From the NCBI GenBank assembly GCA_021782995.1, contig JAJXUI010000015.1, forward strand, positions 1 to 61,924: 61,924 nt of DNA, in the 5' to 3' direction. Made by a program: the position numbers and the translations under genes. The notes under the pieces were generated by a model. That model was not told the origin of the DNA. It did not search any database and worked only from the letters and a program-made list of their open reading frames with translations. Positions 49,256 through 59,800 of the stretch are shown piece by piece; position 1 is the stretch's first letter; the number at the start of each line of letters is the position of its first letter. The DNA comes from Pseudomonadota bacterium (GTDB taxonomy: Bacteria > Pseudomonadota > Gammaproteobacteria > Burkholderiales > Gallionellaceae).

Positions 49256-50140
49256 ATGGAACAACATATATCCAGCAAATCATTTTTCGAGTCTGCACTG
49301 CCAGTATGGTGGCCGGTCATCCTGGGGTTGCTGGCCCTGTACATACCTACCTTTTACAGGCTGTTCATCAGCCTCTGGGCGACGGAAGCACAATCACACG
49401 GCCCCATCATTTTTTTCCTGTCCATTTGGCTGATTTACCGACGCTGGCACCAACTCAGACAGGGCAGCAGCTTTGGCGCATCCGCTGCAGGCGGGAGCCT
49501 GTTTATCGCAGGACTCGCGCTGTATGTCATCGGCCGCTCACAGAACATCATCCAGTTCGAGCTGGGCTCCATCATCCCGTTACTGACAGGTATCCTGCTG
49601 GTGCAGTTTGGCTGGCGCGCACTCGGCATCTTGTGGTTTCCCCTGTTTTTCCTGTTATTCATGATTCCACTGCCTGGCACCATCGTCATCAAGCTGACCA
49701 TGCCCATGAAAATGGCGGTTTCATATATCGCAGAAAACCTCCTTTACTGGGCTGGATACCCTGTTGCCCGCAGCGGTGTGATCCTGCAGATCGGGCAATA
49801 CCAGCTGCTGGTTGCGGATGCCTGTGCCGGCCTGCAAACGTTGCTGACGCTCGAAGCGATGGGTCTGTTCTACCTCAACGTTGTAAAACATTCTTCGCTG
49901 TTCAGGAACCTGACACTGGCTTGCATGATCATACCGATTTCATTCATCGCCAATATCATCCGCGTCCTGGCGCTCACTTTAGTGACATATTATCTGGGTG
50001 AAGCAGCCGGACAAGGATTTCTGCATGTGTTTGCCGGAGTGCTACTGTTTCTGAGTGCATTATTGCTGATCATGGGCGTTGACAGACTGCTGCAATATAT
50101 TGTGAAACTGCGCGGCTCAGACTTAAGGAAAGCTGATTGA
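49256..50140 (+). CDS. xrtB: Exosortase B
   Basis: Polytopic inner-membrane transpeptidase-like enzyme that recognises PEP-CTERM signals. The catalytic triad of exosortases is visible: Cys190 (VADACAGLQTL), Arg236 (IANIIRVLAL) and His257 (GQGFLHVFAG). About eight membrane helices over 294 residues. It ends 4 bp before epsI, its normal partner. The presence of one PEP-CTERM gene upstream supports function. Confidence 0.95.
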   Translation: MEQHISSKSFFESALPVWWPVILGLLALYIPTFYRLFISLWATEAQSHGPIIFFLSIWLIYRRWHQLRQGSSFGASAAGGSLFIAGLALYVIGRSQNIIQFELGSIIPLLTGILLVQFGWRALGILWFPLFFLLFMIPLPGTIVIKLTMPMKMAVSYIAENLLYWAGYPVARSGVILQIGQYQLLVADACAGLQTLLTLEAMGLFYLNVVKHSSLFRNLTLACMIIPISFIANIIRVLALTLVTYYLGEAAGQGFLHVFAGVLLFLSALLLIMGVDRLLQYIVKLRGSDLRKAD

Positions 50141-50144
50141 AACC

Positions 50145-50864
50145 ATGCCCAAGCCGGCCCCTGCAATCATTCTGATGGGTATCATGATGGTGCTATCCGC
50201 CCTGATGAGCATCGTTCTAATACCTCACATGGCAGACTCGTTGCACAGGAAGCAGCCTGACCTGGAAAAGATCATTCCACTTGCATTTGCAGGATGGAAA
50301 ATTGACAGGCTATCCCAGATGCACCTGATCAACCCCGATGCTCTGGGAGCCGATGGCAAGATTTACGACCAGGCCCTTGCGCGGACTTATGTCGACAAAA
50401 CCGGCAACCGCATCATGCTTTCAATTGCCTATGGCAGCAACCAGAGCACCGACCTACACGTGCACCGCCCGGAAATCTGCTATACCGCAAGCGGTTTCTC
50501 CATCAGCGATATCAGCAAGTCACGGCTGGTCACCGCAATAGGCAGCATACCCGCCATGCACCTGGTGGCGAAACAGGGAGTACGCAATGAACCCATTACA
50601 TACTGGATCAGGATTGGCGACTCCCTCACCCGTGGCTGGCTGGAGCAAAAAATCACGGCAATAGGTTATGGTTTGACAGGCAGAATTCCCGATGGCCTGC
50701 TATTTCGTGTATCCAGCATATCCAGAAATATCACTTATTCTTTCAACATCCAGCAGCAATTCCTGTCAGATTTGCTGTTGGCCATGAAGCAACAGGACAG
50801 GCACTGGCTGGTCGGAAACATTGACGGACGCGAACAGAAAGATGCACTGCGCTCCGTGCCATAA
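50145..50864 (+). CDS. epsI: Exosortase-associated protein EpsI
   Basis: A 239-residue protein with one N-terminal membrane helix and a periplasmic EpsI (DUF3485) domain. The conserved HRPEICYTASGF motif with an invariant Cys is present. EpsI domains are nearly always found with exosortases, sometimes fused to them; the role in processing is unknown. AAGGAAAG lies upstream of the start. Confidence 0.93.
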   Translation: MPKPAPAIILMGIMMVLSALMSIVLIPHMADSLHRKQPDLEKIIPLAFAGWKIDRLSQMHLINPDALGADGKIYDQALARTYVDKTGNRIMLSIAYGSNQSTDLHVHRPEICYTASGFSISDISKSRLVTAIGSIPAMHLVAKQGVRNEPITYWIRIGDSLTRGWLEQKITAIGYGLTGRIPDGLLFRVSSISRNITYSFNIQQQFLSDLLLAMKQQDRHWLVGNIDGREQKDALRSVP

Positions 50865-50878
50865 TTTGCAAAATATTA

Positions 50879-50958
50879 TTCATTTATTCATTTATTCATT
50901 TATTCATTTATTCATTTATTCATTTATTCATTTATTCATTTATTCATTTATTCATTTA
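50879..50958 (+). repeat. Tandem octamer repeat (TTCATTTA) x 10
   Basis: Ten perfect, uninterrupted copies of the 8-bp unit TTCATTTA (80 bp) begin 14 bp after the epsI stop and are followed by TATATATAAAA and 92 bp of leader to epsE. Perfect tandem repeats this long are prone to slipped-strand length change; being outside a gene, changes would act on transcript spacing or promoter strength for epsE onward. Confidence 0.95.
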
Positions 50959-51061
50959 TATATAAAACAGTGACATGTGACACTACAAGCCAGAAAATCA
51001 TGCCAGCGAATGACCAAATTGAAAAATCATCTCTCCTGCCACAGCAGAAAGGAAACATGCC

Positions 51062-51622
51062 ATGCGAAAACTGTTACTGATTTTGATGTCCCTGTTATGC
51101 CTGATTTCCAGTGGCCTGGTCTTGGCCAGCGAGACGAGCGATATTTACCGCCTGCGTCCCGGCGATACCATGATGATTTCCGTCTGGAGGGAAGAAGCCT
51201 TGCAACGCCAAGTGCTCGTGCTACCTGATGGCAGCATTACATTTCCATTAATTGGCCGCATCGTCGTATCCGGCTTGAGCACACCGGATGTCGAAAGGAA
51301 AATGATCCAGAAGCTCAAGGAATACTACCCTGACCCCATCGTAACCGTTGTCATTGTCGGCATCGACGGCCATCGGGCCTTTGTTACGGGGAAAGTGATG
51401 CATCCCGGCGCACTGATCGTCAATGGGCCTATTTCCGTCCTGCAGGCTATCAGCCTCTCTGGCGGATTTGACCGCTTTGCGGACGAAAACGGAATCAAGC
51501 TGGTACGCACAAGCGACAAAGGCCAGGAGATATTGAACGTCAATTATAAGGACATCATTTCAGGAAAAAACATGGATACGAATTTCCTGCTGCAAGCAGG
51601 TGATACCCTGGTGGTCCCCTAA
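51062..51622 (+). CDS. epsE: Polysaccharide export protein EpsE (Wza-like)
   Basis: Secreted protein of 186 residues with a signal peptide (LLLILMSLLCLISSGLVLAS), a Poly_export domain (YRLRPGDTMMISVWREEALQ) and one SLBB-like domain (HRAFVTGKVMHPGALIV). Short forms like this lack the Wza barrel and act as the periplasmic part of the export channel. Preceded by AAGGAAAC. It lies just after the tandem repeat. Confidence 0.93.
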   Translation: MRKLLLILMSLLCLISSGLVLASETSDIYRLRPGDTMMISVWREEALQRQVLVLPDGSITFPLIGRIVVSGLSTPDVERKMIQKLKEYYPDPIVTVVIVGIDGHRAFVTGKVMHPGALIVNGPISVLQAISLSGGFDRFADENGIKLVRTSDKGQEILNVNYKDIISGKNMDTNFLLQAGDTLVVP

Positions 51623-51648
51623 AGATAACCGCGCTCAGAGATAAATTC

Positions 51649-52791
51649 ATGCAACCCACCTCCTGTATAAATGCCCGCATTGCCCGGCTTGGGAGCACAA
51701 TTGCACTTGCCGCACTCTTGCCAGGCTTTGCCTTTGCCGCATGGCAGCAGGGAGCGACGATCAGAATGACGGGAGAATATGAAAGCAATCCTGCGCTGAC
51801 ATCTAACGCAGCTGCGGATATCAGGCGAGTACTGCTCGAGCCCGGCTATAGCCTGACTGGTCACTTCGATAATGACGAATACCGGGCAGGACTTTCACTC
51901 CTGGCTGTCCGCACCACCAACCAGCAAGTTAATCCTGACCGGGACAACCCTGCCGCATTCCTGGAGTGGCTACACCAGGGGGAAAATGATGAAATGGGAA
52001 TCAATATACGTTACAGCGAGGTATCCACTCGCGAAGTCAACGGCGCCGAAGCCACTGCACAAGGCACCGCATCCAGCGTGCGCGCATCCCGCATGACCGG
52101 AGTCAAATGGACTAAAGCACTCAGTGAGCGCACCGGATTCATCGCAGATGCCGCGCAAGAAAGTGTATTCTATCGAAACGGCAACTTTATCAACTACCTG
52201 AGCCGATCCGCCTCAGCACTCATACATCACGACTTGAATGAGCAGACTGCACCATATGCCAGGCTGCTCTACAGCGATTACATGCCAGACAATACCCAGG
52301 ATTTCAGCCGCCTGCAAAGTGCTGCCATTGGCGTTAATCTGGCTACCAGTGAGCAGCTTTCGGGATCTGCCGAGGTGGGTCGGGCAGATGCAGGCAATGA
52401 CCAGATAATCACACAGGGCTCCCTGGCAGTACAATATGCAATGATTCAGTCAGCATGGAATGTTTCCGCAAGCCGGCGCATCTCTCCAAGCGGCCTGGGG
52501 GGATATGCCATTGTCAATCAGGCTGCAGCAAACTGGAGATACGATTTGAGCGAGCGGAACAGCACTGGCATTGATATTTCATGGCAGCGTAGCCAGTCTG
52601 CTTCCAGCATCACAATTGCCAGTGCCGAGGGAACACGCAAGACGGGTGGGATCTGGATCATGAACCAGCTGGCTCAGAATTGGCAATTACGAACCTATTT
52701 GACGCACAATATCCTGGAAAATAGCTCGACCGGAACGGCTTACTCCAACCTGACAGGCATTACACTTACTTACACACGCCCGGACTTCTGA
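51649..52791 (+). CDS. epsL: EpsL-like outer-membrane protein of the EPS export system
   Basis: A 380-residue exported beta-rich protein with a signal peptide (IALAALLPGFAFA) and alternating strands through the body, ending TGITLTYTRPDF with a C-terminal Phe as in outer-membrane barrels. Family and position match the EpsL protein of exosortase B loci, thought to form the outer-membrane pore for the polysaccharide. Name rests on context and overall pattern. Confidence 0.82.
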   Translation: MQPTSCINARIARLGSTIALAALLPGFAFAAWQQGATIRMTGEYESNPALTSNAAADIRRVLLEPGYSLTGHFDNDEYRAGLSLLAVRTTNQQVNPDRDNPAAFLEWLHQGENDEMGINIRYSEVSTREVNGAEATAQGTASSVRASRMTGVKWTKALSERTGFIADAAQESVFYRNGNFINYLSRSASALIHHDLNEQTAPYARLLYSDYMPDNTQDFSRLQSAAIGVNLATSEQLSGSAEVGRADAGNDQIITQGSLAVQYAMIQSAWNVSASRRISPSGLGGYAIVNQAAANWRYDLSERNSTGIDISWQRSQSASSITIASAEGTRKTGGIWIMNQLAQNWQLRTYLTHNILENSSTGTAYSNLTGITLTYTRPDF

Positions 52792-52804
52792 AAGACCACG
52801 CGAC

Positions 52805-54322
52805 ATGTCCAATGAATATGAACTGACCCTGACTGACTACATTTACATCTTGAGGCGGCGCATCAAACTGCTTGCCGCCATTTTCAGTGGTGTACTGCTG
52901 ATTGCCATAGTCACCGCATTTGTTTTGCCACCCACCTATCGCGCTACCGGTACCATTCTTGTCGAATCACAGGAGCTCTCCGATACGATCATTCCTGCCA
53001 CGACAATCCGCAGCCATCTGGATGAACAGATCAGCAGCATCAAGCTGCGCATCCTGACCCGCGAAAACCTGCAAGTGCTTGCAAATAAATATAATTTATT
53101 CAATGACTTAAAAGGAAAGCCCCCATCATCCGAGATGATAGACAATTTGCGAAACCGTGTCATCATCGATACCGAAGGTCCCAACAGCGTCGTGCGCACC
53201 AACCGGCTTGGTCAGCAGACAACCGCATTTATGCTGTCCTTTGAAGACCAGAAACCCGAGATCGCATTTAACGTCACCCGCGACTTGATGACGCAATTTA
53301 TCGACTGGAACTCAAAGCTCAGGACAGAAGGTGCAACTGAAACAACCGAATTCCTTACACAGGAATCCGACAAGCTGAAAAGTGAACTCGACAAGCAGGA
53401 ACAACTGATATCCGAATTCAAGCTCAAGAACCGCAATGCACTGCCAGAACAGCTCACGCTTCGCATGACCATGCTGTCTCGTGCGGAAAACGATATGCAT
53501 GAAGTTGAACGTGACATACGCAGCATAAATGAGGAGTTACGCGCGCTGGACGTCGAGCTGACAGCAACCAGACGCGCCGCACCAGATGCCAGCCAAACCG
53601 ATTCGCTGCCCGCACTGCAGGCAGAACTGACACGCCTCTCCGCCATCTACAAGGAAAACCATCCTGATATCCAGCGTCTGAAACGCCGTATCAAGGCAAT
53701 GGAATCATCCCCTGGAGGCGAGGAAGGCCCTCTCAACGTCGAAGCATACCGCATCAAATCGAAGATCGAATCTGACAAAGTCAGGCTGAGCTCACTTTAT
53801 GAACAGAAGAAAGGACTGCAGCAGAAAATCCAGGAGAATGAAAATGCCATGATCCTCACGCCCAAGGTTGAGCAAGGTCTCGAAGTGCTGGTACGTGACA
53901 GAGATATTGCCAAAAAGAAATTTGAAGAATTTCGCAGCAAGCGCATGAATGCGAAAATCGCAGAAAATCTGGAAAGTGAAAACAAATCTGGCAGTTTCTC
54001 TGTACTCGAACCCCCCGTGATGCCTGCCAAACCATTCAAGCCAAATCGCATCAAATTCGTGATAGGCGGATTTTTCCTGGCGCTGTTTGCTGCTGGCGGA
54101 CTGGTAATGTTACTGGAGACTGCTGATAAGCGCATACGCGGCGTTGCTGCCTTGACACATGCGATCGGCCAGAGGCCACTGGCTGTCATCCCGATCCTCA
54201 ACAGCCCGGAAGAGGGAGTCAAGCGTCGTATCTCATTCAAAAACCTGACAGGATCGTTGATTGGAGGGATCTTCCTGACCGGCATTGCTCTGGCATCTCT
54301 CCATTTCACGACAAATATTTGA
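52805..54322 (+). CDS. epsF: EPS chain-length determinant EpsF (Wzz/GumC type)
   Basis: Inner-membrane polysaccharide co-polymerase of 505 residues. N-terminal Wzz domain with a membrane helix (LLAAIFSGVLLIAIVTAFVL), a long coiled-coil region (about residues 165-350), the PAKPFKPNRIKF proline motif before a second helix, and an extra C-terminal helix. It lacks its own kinase domain; the next gene supplies it. Confidence 0.93.
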   Translation: MSNEYELTLTDYIYILRRRIKLLAAIFSGVLLIAIVTAFVLPPTYRATGTILVESQELSDTIIPATTIRSHLDEQISSIKLRILTRENLQVLANKYNLFNDLKGKPPSSEMIDNLRNRVIIDTEGPNSVVRTNRLGQQTTAFMLSFEDQKPEIAFNVTRDLMTQFIDWNSKLRTEGATETTEFLTQESDKLKSELDKQEQLISEFKLKNRNALPEQLTLRMTMLSRAENDMHEVERDIRSINEELRALDVELTATRRAAPDASQTDSLPALQAELTRLSAIYKENHPDIQRLKRRIKAMESSPGGEEGPLNVEAYRIKSKIESDKVRLSSLYEQKKGLQQKIQENENAMILTPKVEQGLEVLVRDRDIAKKKFEEFRSKRMNAKIAENLESENKSGSFSVLEPPVMPAKPFKPNRIKFVIGGFFLALFAAGGLVMLLETADKRIRGVAALTHAIGQRPLAVIPILNSPEEGVKRRISFKNLTGSLIGGIFLTGIALASLHFTTNI

Positions 54323-54355
54323 GCTGCCAAGCAAATCGCAGCAACAGGAGCCAAC

Positions 54356-55192
54356 ATGGAACGCATCAAACAGGCCATAGAAAAAGATCGTAGCCATTAC
54401 CCCAGGAATGACAGGCTGAAATCCACTACATATCGAGATCCAGTTCCGCAGAACGCATGGGGACACTCACAGGGTGATACGGACATCGACAATATCAACT
54501 ATACACATTCGCAAGTCATCACTCTGGATGAGGCTATCCTGAAGAAGAATCGCATCGTGGCACATAACAAGCAGGATGCCATGAGCATGCACTTTGATCT
54601 GCTACGCACACTTGTTCTGCAGAAAATGGAGGAAAAAGGCTGGAAAACCCTTGCCATTACTTCACCAACCCCCGAGTCAGGCAAAACACTCCTTTCCATC
54701 AATCTGGCCATGAGTATCGCACAACAACCCAACCGGACAGCCATGCTGGTGGATTTTGATCTCCGGCGGCCTAAAATTGGCACTTATCTTGGCTTGCCTA
54801 TGGAGCATTCCCTGAATGATTACCTTGACGGGAATCTTTCCCTACCCCAGGTCCTGATCAACCCCGGAATGCCAAGACTGGTTGTCTTGCCGACAAAGAA
54901 CCCAATCCGGAACTCATCTGAAACCCTGTCAACCAAGAAGATTTCCGACCTCATCAAGGAATTGCGTTCGCGGTATGAATCTCGCATCATCATCTTCGAC
55001 TTGCCCCCGCTGCTGGCAACAGATGATTCCATTGCACTGCTCCCACAAATTGACTGCACTTTACTGGTCGTGGCGAATGGAATGTCCACCAAACAGGAAA
55101 TTGATGACAGCCTTCACCTGCTACCGGCAGAAAATCTGGTAGGAACCGTACTGAACAAGGCTGAAATAGGTGCTAACTCATATTACTACTGA
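54356..55192 (+). CDS. epsG: Tyrosine-protein kinase EpsG (chain-length partner)
   Basis: BY-type tyrosine kinase of 278 residues, separate from the co-polymerase. Walker A SPTPESGKTLL (about residues 103-113), Walker A' LVDFDLRRPKIG, Walker B IIIFDLPPLL, and a C-terminal Tyr cluster (NSYYY) for autophosphorylation. Preceded by CAGGAG. It works with EpsF to control polymer length. Last gene of the operon here; no glycosyltransferases or flippase follow on this strand, so they must be elsewhere. Confidence 0.93.
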   Translation: MERIKQAIEKDRSHYPRNDRLKSTTYRDPVPQNAWGHSQGDTDIDNINYTHSQVITLDEAILKKNRIVAHNKQDAMSMHFDLLRTLVLQKMEEKGWKTLAITSPTPESGKTLLSINLAMSIAQQPNRTAMLVDFDLRRPKIGTYLGLPMEHSLNDYLDGNLSLPQVLINPGMPRLVVLPTKNPIRNSSETLSTKKISDLIKELRSRYESRIIIFDLPPLLATDDSIALLPQIDCTLLVVANGMSTKQEIDDSLHLLPAENLVGTVLNKAEIGANSYYY

Positions 55193-55301
55193 TACTGCAG
55201 GATAATTTTCCCTGGGCAATACAAAAGTCCGGCAATATTTTCAAGGATAACTGCTTTAGTCGGCCATGCAATGCCGAATCCATAGCCATGCGACAATCAG
55301 C

Positions 55302-56054
55302 TCAACAATATTGAGTCAAGGCTGGCAATTCGAATGATGTATACACCTGCATACCATCAAACCGGTATCGCCCCTCCAGCACCAAGCCGGCACTGAATTC
55401 ACCGGACAAGTCCGTCAACAACTCCAAACACAACTTGCCTGTATCGGGATCAATGTCTGTTACCGCAGCATCTGTATAATGAAAGTACTGATTCACCAAA
55501 GGATAAAGGCATTTGTAAAGTGACTCCTTGGCTGAGAAACAAAGCGAAGCATACAGACAACGCTCAATGCCCCTCCCTTTGCGCAACTGCATTTCCTTCC
55601 GGCCGAGGCATACCCGCTCAATCTCGCGGGCAGCTTTCAGTGAGACGACCTTCTCAATATCAATGCCCAACCCTCGCAACTCACTGGCAGCAGCCACAGC
55701 CACACCGAGCATCGAATCGGTATGGGTGATTGAGCCGACAAACCCGGCAGGCCACACAGGAGAGCGATCTGCATTCACCCCAACCTGCACATTGAATGCT
55801 CCCAGGCCTGCCAGCAATTCTGCTGCACATTTCCGCCCGGCAGCAAATTGATATTTCCGCCTGTTTTCGGGACCGGCATTTTCAGTTTGCGATTCAAAGA
55901 ATTTGCCAGATTTAGAACAATCAAGCGGCTGCAGGCAGTGGGCAACTCCTGCAGACAGCATGAAACCACCCGGGACCAAATCGCCTGCTTCCTGTGTATC
56001 ACCAGGACGAACTGCGCACCCCCAAAATCTTCCTATTCCTGACATATACATCAT
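55302..56054 (-). CDS. 4'-phosphopantetheinyl transferase (Sfp/EntD type)
   Basis: A 250-residue PPTase that would attach phosphopantetheine from CoA to a carrier-protein Ser. Motifs seen: WPAGFVGSITHT (residues 101-112), GIDIE (130-134, magnesium site) and FSAKESLYK (173-181). The only obvious carrier in the window is the PCP domain of the NRPS-like protein two genes upstream, so they very likely work together. The gene is convergent with epsG; a weak CTCAA-TTGAG pair covers its stop and may help termination. Confidence 0.93.
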   Translation of the reverse strand: MMYMSGIGRFWGCAVRPGDTQEAGDLVPGGFMLSAGVAHCLQPLDCSKSGKFFESQTENAGPENRRKYQFAAGRKCAAELLAGLGAFNVQVGVNADRSPVWPAGFVGSITHTDSMLGVAVAAASELRGLGIDIEKVVSLKAAREIERVCLGRKEMQLRKGRGIERCLYASLCFSAKESLYKCLYPLVNQYFHYTDAAVTDIDPDTGKLCLELLTDLSGEFSAGLVLEGRYRFDGMQVYTSFELPALTQYC

Positions 56055-56136
56055 GCCATCGACCTCTTTACATCAGCTTTCAAAACGACAGGAAGCAGCA
56101 TTCCTAGAGGAATTCCAGCATATTTTGATAAGAATC

Positions 56137-56841
56137 TCATTTTACATGCTTGATAAAATCAATTGCCGAATATGCAAGAGCATCAGTAGAGTCTACATAT
56201 ATTTCTGGAGCAAGATGGCATGGCTGCTGCATTCCCAGTGGAATTTCGGTACAACCCAGAATGATTGCCTGAGCGCCACGCTCCAGCAATCGGTTGGCAG
56301 AAATTTGAAACAGCGTTTCGGCTTCATTTATCCTGTTTGCCTTGACCATGGATATTCCTGGTGTAACCAGCGTATCAAATTCTTCCTTGGTTGGAGAGAC
56401 AACTTCATATCCCATCCTGAGCAGAGGTTCCGTATAGATACCGGCTCGATATGTTCCCAGTGTAGACATCACGCCGATGGTTCTTGCTTCCGGATTTACC
56501 TTCTGCAGATGTGCCACACTGGCCTTTGCAATATGCAGAACAGGAACACTCGATGCGGCTTCAATCTGCTCATACCAGTAATGCGTACTGTTACAGGGAA
56601 TACAGATGGCACCGACGCCCGCCTGACAGAGAAAGCTGACTCCCTTGAGCATGTATGGCAGTGGGGATACACCTTCACCAATTATGCTTGCCGTTCGATC
56701 CGGCGTAGTGCAGTCACCATACAACAATACCGGCAAATGCTCCTGATCATTACTGGCTGGCGTATGTTCAACAATTTTCCGCAGGAAATCTGCCGTAGCC
56801 AAAGGCCCCATCCCTCCCAGTATTCCGAGAAAATGGTTCAT
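56137..56841 (-). CDS. Aspartate/glutamate racemase family protein
   Basis: Cofactor-independent racemase of 234 residues, RacD-like. N-terminal LGILGGMGPLATADFL and both catalytic Cys are present, Cys83 in IPCNSTHYW and Cys197 in LGCTEIPL. Expected to interconvert L- and D-forms of aspartate, glutamate or a related amino acid. It overlaps the NRPS-like gene by 4 bp (ATGA), so supply of a D-amino acid to that enzyme is a reasonable inference. 82 bp separate it from the PPTase gene. Confidence 0.93.
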   Translation of the reverse strand: MNHFLGILGGMGPLATADFLRKIVEHTPASNDQEHLPVLLYGDCTTPDRTASIIGEGVSPLPYMLKGVSFLCQAGVGAICIPCNSTHYWYEQIEAASSVPVLHIAKASVAHLQKVNPEARTIGVMSTLGTYRAGIYTEPLLRMGYEVVSPTKEEFDTLVTPGISMVKANRINEAETLFQISANRLLERGAQAIILGCTEIPLGMQQPCHLAPEIYVDSTDALAYSAIDFIKHVK

Positions 56842-59800
56842 AACAGCGCTTCTGCCGTCATGAGCGCATTTTGGCGGCTACCGATCTCACCGTAGTACAG
56901 ATCGTACAGCCTGAGCATTACCCAGGCGCAGCCAGCAAGAAACACAAGTAGCGGCAGGACTAATGCGAGCGTACTGTTCATACCCCAGAAAATCAGCAAG
57001 GCCTTTACTTCCAGCACCATATTGTGAAAAACGAATACTGGCAATGAGATCTGCCCCAGTACACCAATTGTATTGATACTGATGCGCAGATGCCGGCTGA
57101 TATGCTCATACAGAGTTAACACCCTGCTTAGCAACGATGCAGAAAGTAACAGCGTGCCAGCATAGAAAATCCACTTCCATACAGGCATGATGGCTGCATC
57201 ATGCAATGCGTGGAAACCACCCGTTTCTCCATACAGCAATACCAGGCCGACAGCCACAGCAGCAACTCCCGCACCTGCCAGTCGGCCAGCCAATTCTTGC
57301 AATGGCAATTTTTTCAATGACCAGCGATAAAGATAGATTCCTGCTGCAACCCCCCCCAGTGCACCCATCGACATATTGAAATAATTGAATTTGGCAACCA
57401 GCATCAACCTGCAAAGCTGGATGAATCCATGCTGTTCATGGGCCAGGAATAACCATAAAGCGCCATGGTAAAGGAAGTAAGAGGCTGCCATCATCAGCAG
57501 AATTCTTCTGTAAACCTTGCTGGCCGACGCCAGTAACCTGAACCAGAGCGGAACAGACAGCAACGCCAGGGCATAGTAAAGGATTGCACTGTAAAAATTA
57601 TTGAAGAACTGAGTGCTATCAAACGGCTTCCCGCTCAGCAAATCTGTACTGTTGGAAATTCCGCCCCTCAGCAGCACCCCGGCGAATACCAGCAATGCTC
57701 CCCAGTACAGGGCGCGCACGCATTGTTTCCGGTCGGTCAGATATCGAGGGAAATAAATGTAACCCAGCGACAAACCAAACAGGATGGCAAATCCCGGTGT
57801 TGCCACATTAAACAGGGGCATCAGAATCTCCTGCAAGCCATGCAATGATGCAGGAAGGCGATTAAGCAACCCTTCAAACCAGTGCCCCGTCACCAGGATA
57901 ACAACGAGGATGCCACGCAACACATTTACAAACAAATTTGTCCTGACCCTGGGTTGCATGGCAAGCGTTGCCGCCTGATCACCGAGGCCATCCGACATAT
58001 CAGCAATCTGCCGGATAGACCACCCCTGGAATATGCCCCTTGCATAGCTGTCTGCTATGCCAAGGCGCTGCATCCGGACAAGCGCACTGATTGCGGTCAG
58101 GGAATCTCCACCCAGTTCCACAAAGCTGTCATGTACACTTACACGATCGTGACCCAGGACACTTTTCCAGATTTCCAGCAACTCAGCTTCGCGGCTGGTC
58201 TTTGGCCCATCCTTCATGTCCACTCTGGAATTTACCTGTATGCCTGATGATGATTCAATCGACTTCAGCGCCTTCTTGTCAACTTTTCCATTTGGCAACA
58301 GCGGTAATGAATCGAGAACCACAAACTCGGACGGCACCATGTTTTCGGGCAATTTCCCCAGCAAAAACTCGCGTACCCGGGTTATCGGCGCCTCGGCGGC
58401 AGGCACCCTCCCGCCATGCTCAGGCACAATGTAACCCGTCAGATATTTGATGCCATTACTGTTTTCACGGGCCACCACGGCTGCCTCCCTTACCCCGGGA
58501 CACCTGCCTATAGCTGCCTCGATTTCCGCCGGCTCAACCCGCATGCCACGGATTTTCACCTGGTCATCCATCCGCCCGCGCATGGTCAGCAAACCATCCG
58601 TGCGATAACAACCACTATCACCAGTCAGATAAAGCAAGTCATCTGCGTCAGAACGAAATGGATTGGCTACAAATACCTTTGCCGTCGCCTCAGGTGCATT
58701 CAGGTAACCCAGCGTCCTGAATGGCGTACGAATCGCAATCTCACCAATTTCATTCACACCGCAAAGTTTCCCGCTGCGATTCAGTATCAGAATCTGCGTT
58801 TCCGGTTGCGGCCTGCCAATTGGCTGCAAGCCGGCCTCTACCTGTATAACCGGATGGAAACATTTAATCAGCGTCGTCTCGGTGGGGCCGTAAAAATTGG
58901 TCAATAATGCCTTATCCCCAAATGCCGCACGGAAACTCAGGATCAATGCTTCTGTAAGCGGCTCACCCGCAAGAAAAACTCGCCGCAAGTCAGGCAACAG
59001 GAGTCCAGAAGGCGCATTGTTAATCCAAGCGCGCAAGAGAGAAGGTACAACATGCAGGATGCTGATGCGTTCTGAAGCCATCCAGTTCAGAATCGCCTTT
59101 GGATCCAGCACATCCGATTCCTGAGGGATGCATAAAGTTGCACCACTGGTCAGGGCCAGGAACATGTCACGCAAAACCATGTCGAACGACAATGTCGTTA
59201 TTTGTGCCGCCCTGTCGCCCGGCCCGATGCCGAATGTTTTTCGTTGCCAATCCAGAAAGTGAGCGAGTCCCCGATGGGATCCCACCACCCCCTTCGGGAT
59301 ACCCGTGCTTCCCGAAGTGAAGAATATGTACGCAGCAGCAGCAGGATCGAGCACAGGCAATTGAATATCTCCCAGCGCAACCAATTCCCCGCCGATCACC
59401 TGGCCGGAGTCCGGATCAACCGGAATGACCGATTCAACACTGGCATCAATGCTGCACGGCTCACCTACTCGCACCAGCGTCTTTGCTCCGGCCTGCTGCA
59501 GTATCACGACCTGTCTCTCCAGCGGCAATTTTGGATCAATCGTCAGTAATGTAGCGCCGCTGCGGAACACCCCCAGAATGGTGCTGACCACACCAAAGCT
59601 TCGCGGCCCGGAAACGGCCACCACATTTCCGCGCTGAATGCCTGTACTGCATAGATATCCGGCAAGCTTTGCCGAACTTTGCTCCAGCTGTGCGTAAGTC
59701 CAGTTTTTACCGCCAACAGTCACTGCAGTATCGTCCGGGCTAGAGGCGGAAACAGCTAAAAAGACTTCGCTCAGCAGCGGATAGCGCGGCGCAATAATTT

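Noticed and set aside
50879..50958. CRISPR array
   Set aside because: The repeats are 8 bp with no spacers between them and no cas genes nearby; it is a simple tandem repeat.
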